In this document: positions 63,686 to 64,000 of the stretch, piece after piece
How the letters are laid out: the number at the start of each line of letters is the position of its first letter
How positions within the stretch are numbered: position 1 is the first letter of the stretch
Origin: SIAJ01 sp963773845
GTDB taxonomy: Bacteria > Planctomycetota > Planctomycetia > Gemmatales > Gemmataceae
Assembly (NCBI GenBank): GCA_963773845.1
Contig: CAVZCU010000009.1
Span: 186,001 to 250,000 of the forward strand
Direction of reading: 5' to 3'
DNA length: 64,000 nucleotides
Translations under genes and position numbers: made by a program
The notes under the pieces: generated by a model
What the model was told of the DNA's origin: nothing
Databases searched by the model: none
The model's input: only the letters and a program-made list of their open reading frames with translations

Positions 63686-64000
63686 GCCACGTCTCCTCGG
63701 AGCACGTGATAGCCGCGGCGCTCTTCCCAGGTTGAATCGGGATAGACATCGGCCATGATCGGCGCGACATGGTTGACCATCTTGGTCACCAAAAAGAACC
63801 GCCCGCCAGGCTTCAGAAGCGGTTTCGATTGCTCGATAAACATCTGGGCGATCCACGAGCTGGCGTAGTAGGGTGGATTGGCCAGTATCAGATCGAAGGA
63901 GCCTGATTCGAGCCCGCCCATCGTGGCTGTCGGCAGGCAGCGATAACCGCTGAGCCCATTTTCCTTCGCATTCAATTCGGCGAGTGCGACCGCCCGCACA
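63682..64000 (-). CDS. C-terminal part of an RsmC/RlmG-like RNA (guanine-N2)-methyltransferase
   Basis: The frame enters from beyond the right edge, so only about 106 residues are seen. LAELNAKENGLSGYR precedes SFDLILANPPYYASSWIAQM, the NPPY motif of N-methyltransferases, and KPLLKPGGRFFLVTKMVNHV. This is the usual C-terminal catalytic half of small-subunit or large-subunit guanine-N2 methyltransferases. The exact rRNA target cannot be told without the N-terminus. It overlaps the DUF985 gene start. Confidence 0.8.
   Translation of the reverse strand, partial: VRAVALAELNAKENGLSGYRCLPTATMGGLESGSFDLILANPPYYASSWIAQMFIEQSKPLLKPGGRFFLVTKMVNHVAPIMADVYPDSTWEERRGYHVLRGDVA

Noticed and set aside
1..64000. 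tRNA, rRNA, CRISPR arrays, prophage or intact insertion sequences
   Set aside because: Looked for TPsiC-loop-like strings, regularly spaced repeats with unique spacers and transposase DDE/HUH motifs; none was convincing.

Overview
The window looks like a chromosomal segment of a planctomycete, most likely of the Gemmataceae type. The basis is GC-rich DNA, many secreted FG-GAP/VCBS, PPC, WD40, TPR and PQQ-propeller proteins, DUF1559 and YdjY-type proteins, cytochrome-type CxxCH domains fused to other modules, membrane Ser/Thr kinases fused to WD40 or sulfatase-modifying-factor (FGE-like) domains, extracytoplasmic-function (ECF) sigma factors beside them, and surface proteins starting with an LExLExRxVP-type segment. 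No tRNA, rRNA, CRISPR array or intact insertion sequence was seen.

Layout. 1-9 kb (minus strand): 5' two thirds of leuS, small secreted and Rpn/DUF2887-type proteins, a 4HBT thioesterase, a CocE/NonD hydrolase, an FG-GAP/UnbV protein coupled to a TPR protein. 9-16 kb (minus): a cytochrome/WD40 protein, a PPC-domain protein, a GT39-like membrane protein coupled to a DUF1559 protein. 16-27 kb (plus): M28 peptidase, membrane protein, giant TPR protein, FG-GAP protein, PQQ-propeller protein, YdjY-like protein, lipoprotein. 27-37 kb: kinase-WD40 protein, then an ECF sigma/kinase-FGE pair divergent from an FG-GAP/cadherin/dockerin surface protein, then a PEP-CTERM-like protein and a decayed strip with a possible fabH remnant. 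38-46 kb: lysC with repeated ACT domains, a lipoprotein, an HGSNAT-like membrane acyltransferase, a UbiA-like/methyltransferase pair, a HEAT membrane protein, a second methyltransferase. 46-54 kb: an RTX-repeat surface protein divergent from a second ECF sigma/kinase-FGE pair, then a redoxin/cytochrome/copper-monooxygenase/EF-hand protein. 54-64 kb: two uncharacterised proteins, SDR, FHA protein, serS, a run of six tiny overlapping genes, citrate synthase, DUF47-Pit phosphate transport pair, a DUF985 cupin and the end of an RNA methyltransferase.

Two themes stand out. First, the same arrangement occurs twice: a sigma factor followed by a transmembrane kinase with an FGE-like C-terminal domain, transcribed away from a large secreted repeat protein carrying the same kind of N-terminal motif. 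This suggests a signalling module dedicated to a surface protein. Second, six tiny genes (57-112 codons) are packed between gltA and serS with start/stop overlaps.

Caution: at least two dozen single-base-type frame changes interrupt otherwise well-preserved genes, including the housekeeping genes leuS and lysC. Coupled stop/start overlaps are restored when single frame changes are allowed, so most are probably sequencing or assembly errors. Coordinates below span the whole inferred gene across such breaks. Several families of inverted-repeat, MITE-like elements sit between genes.
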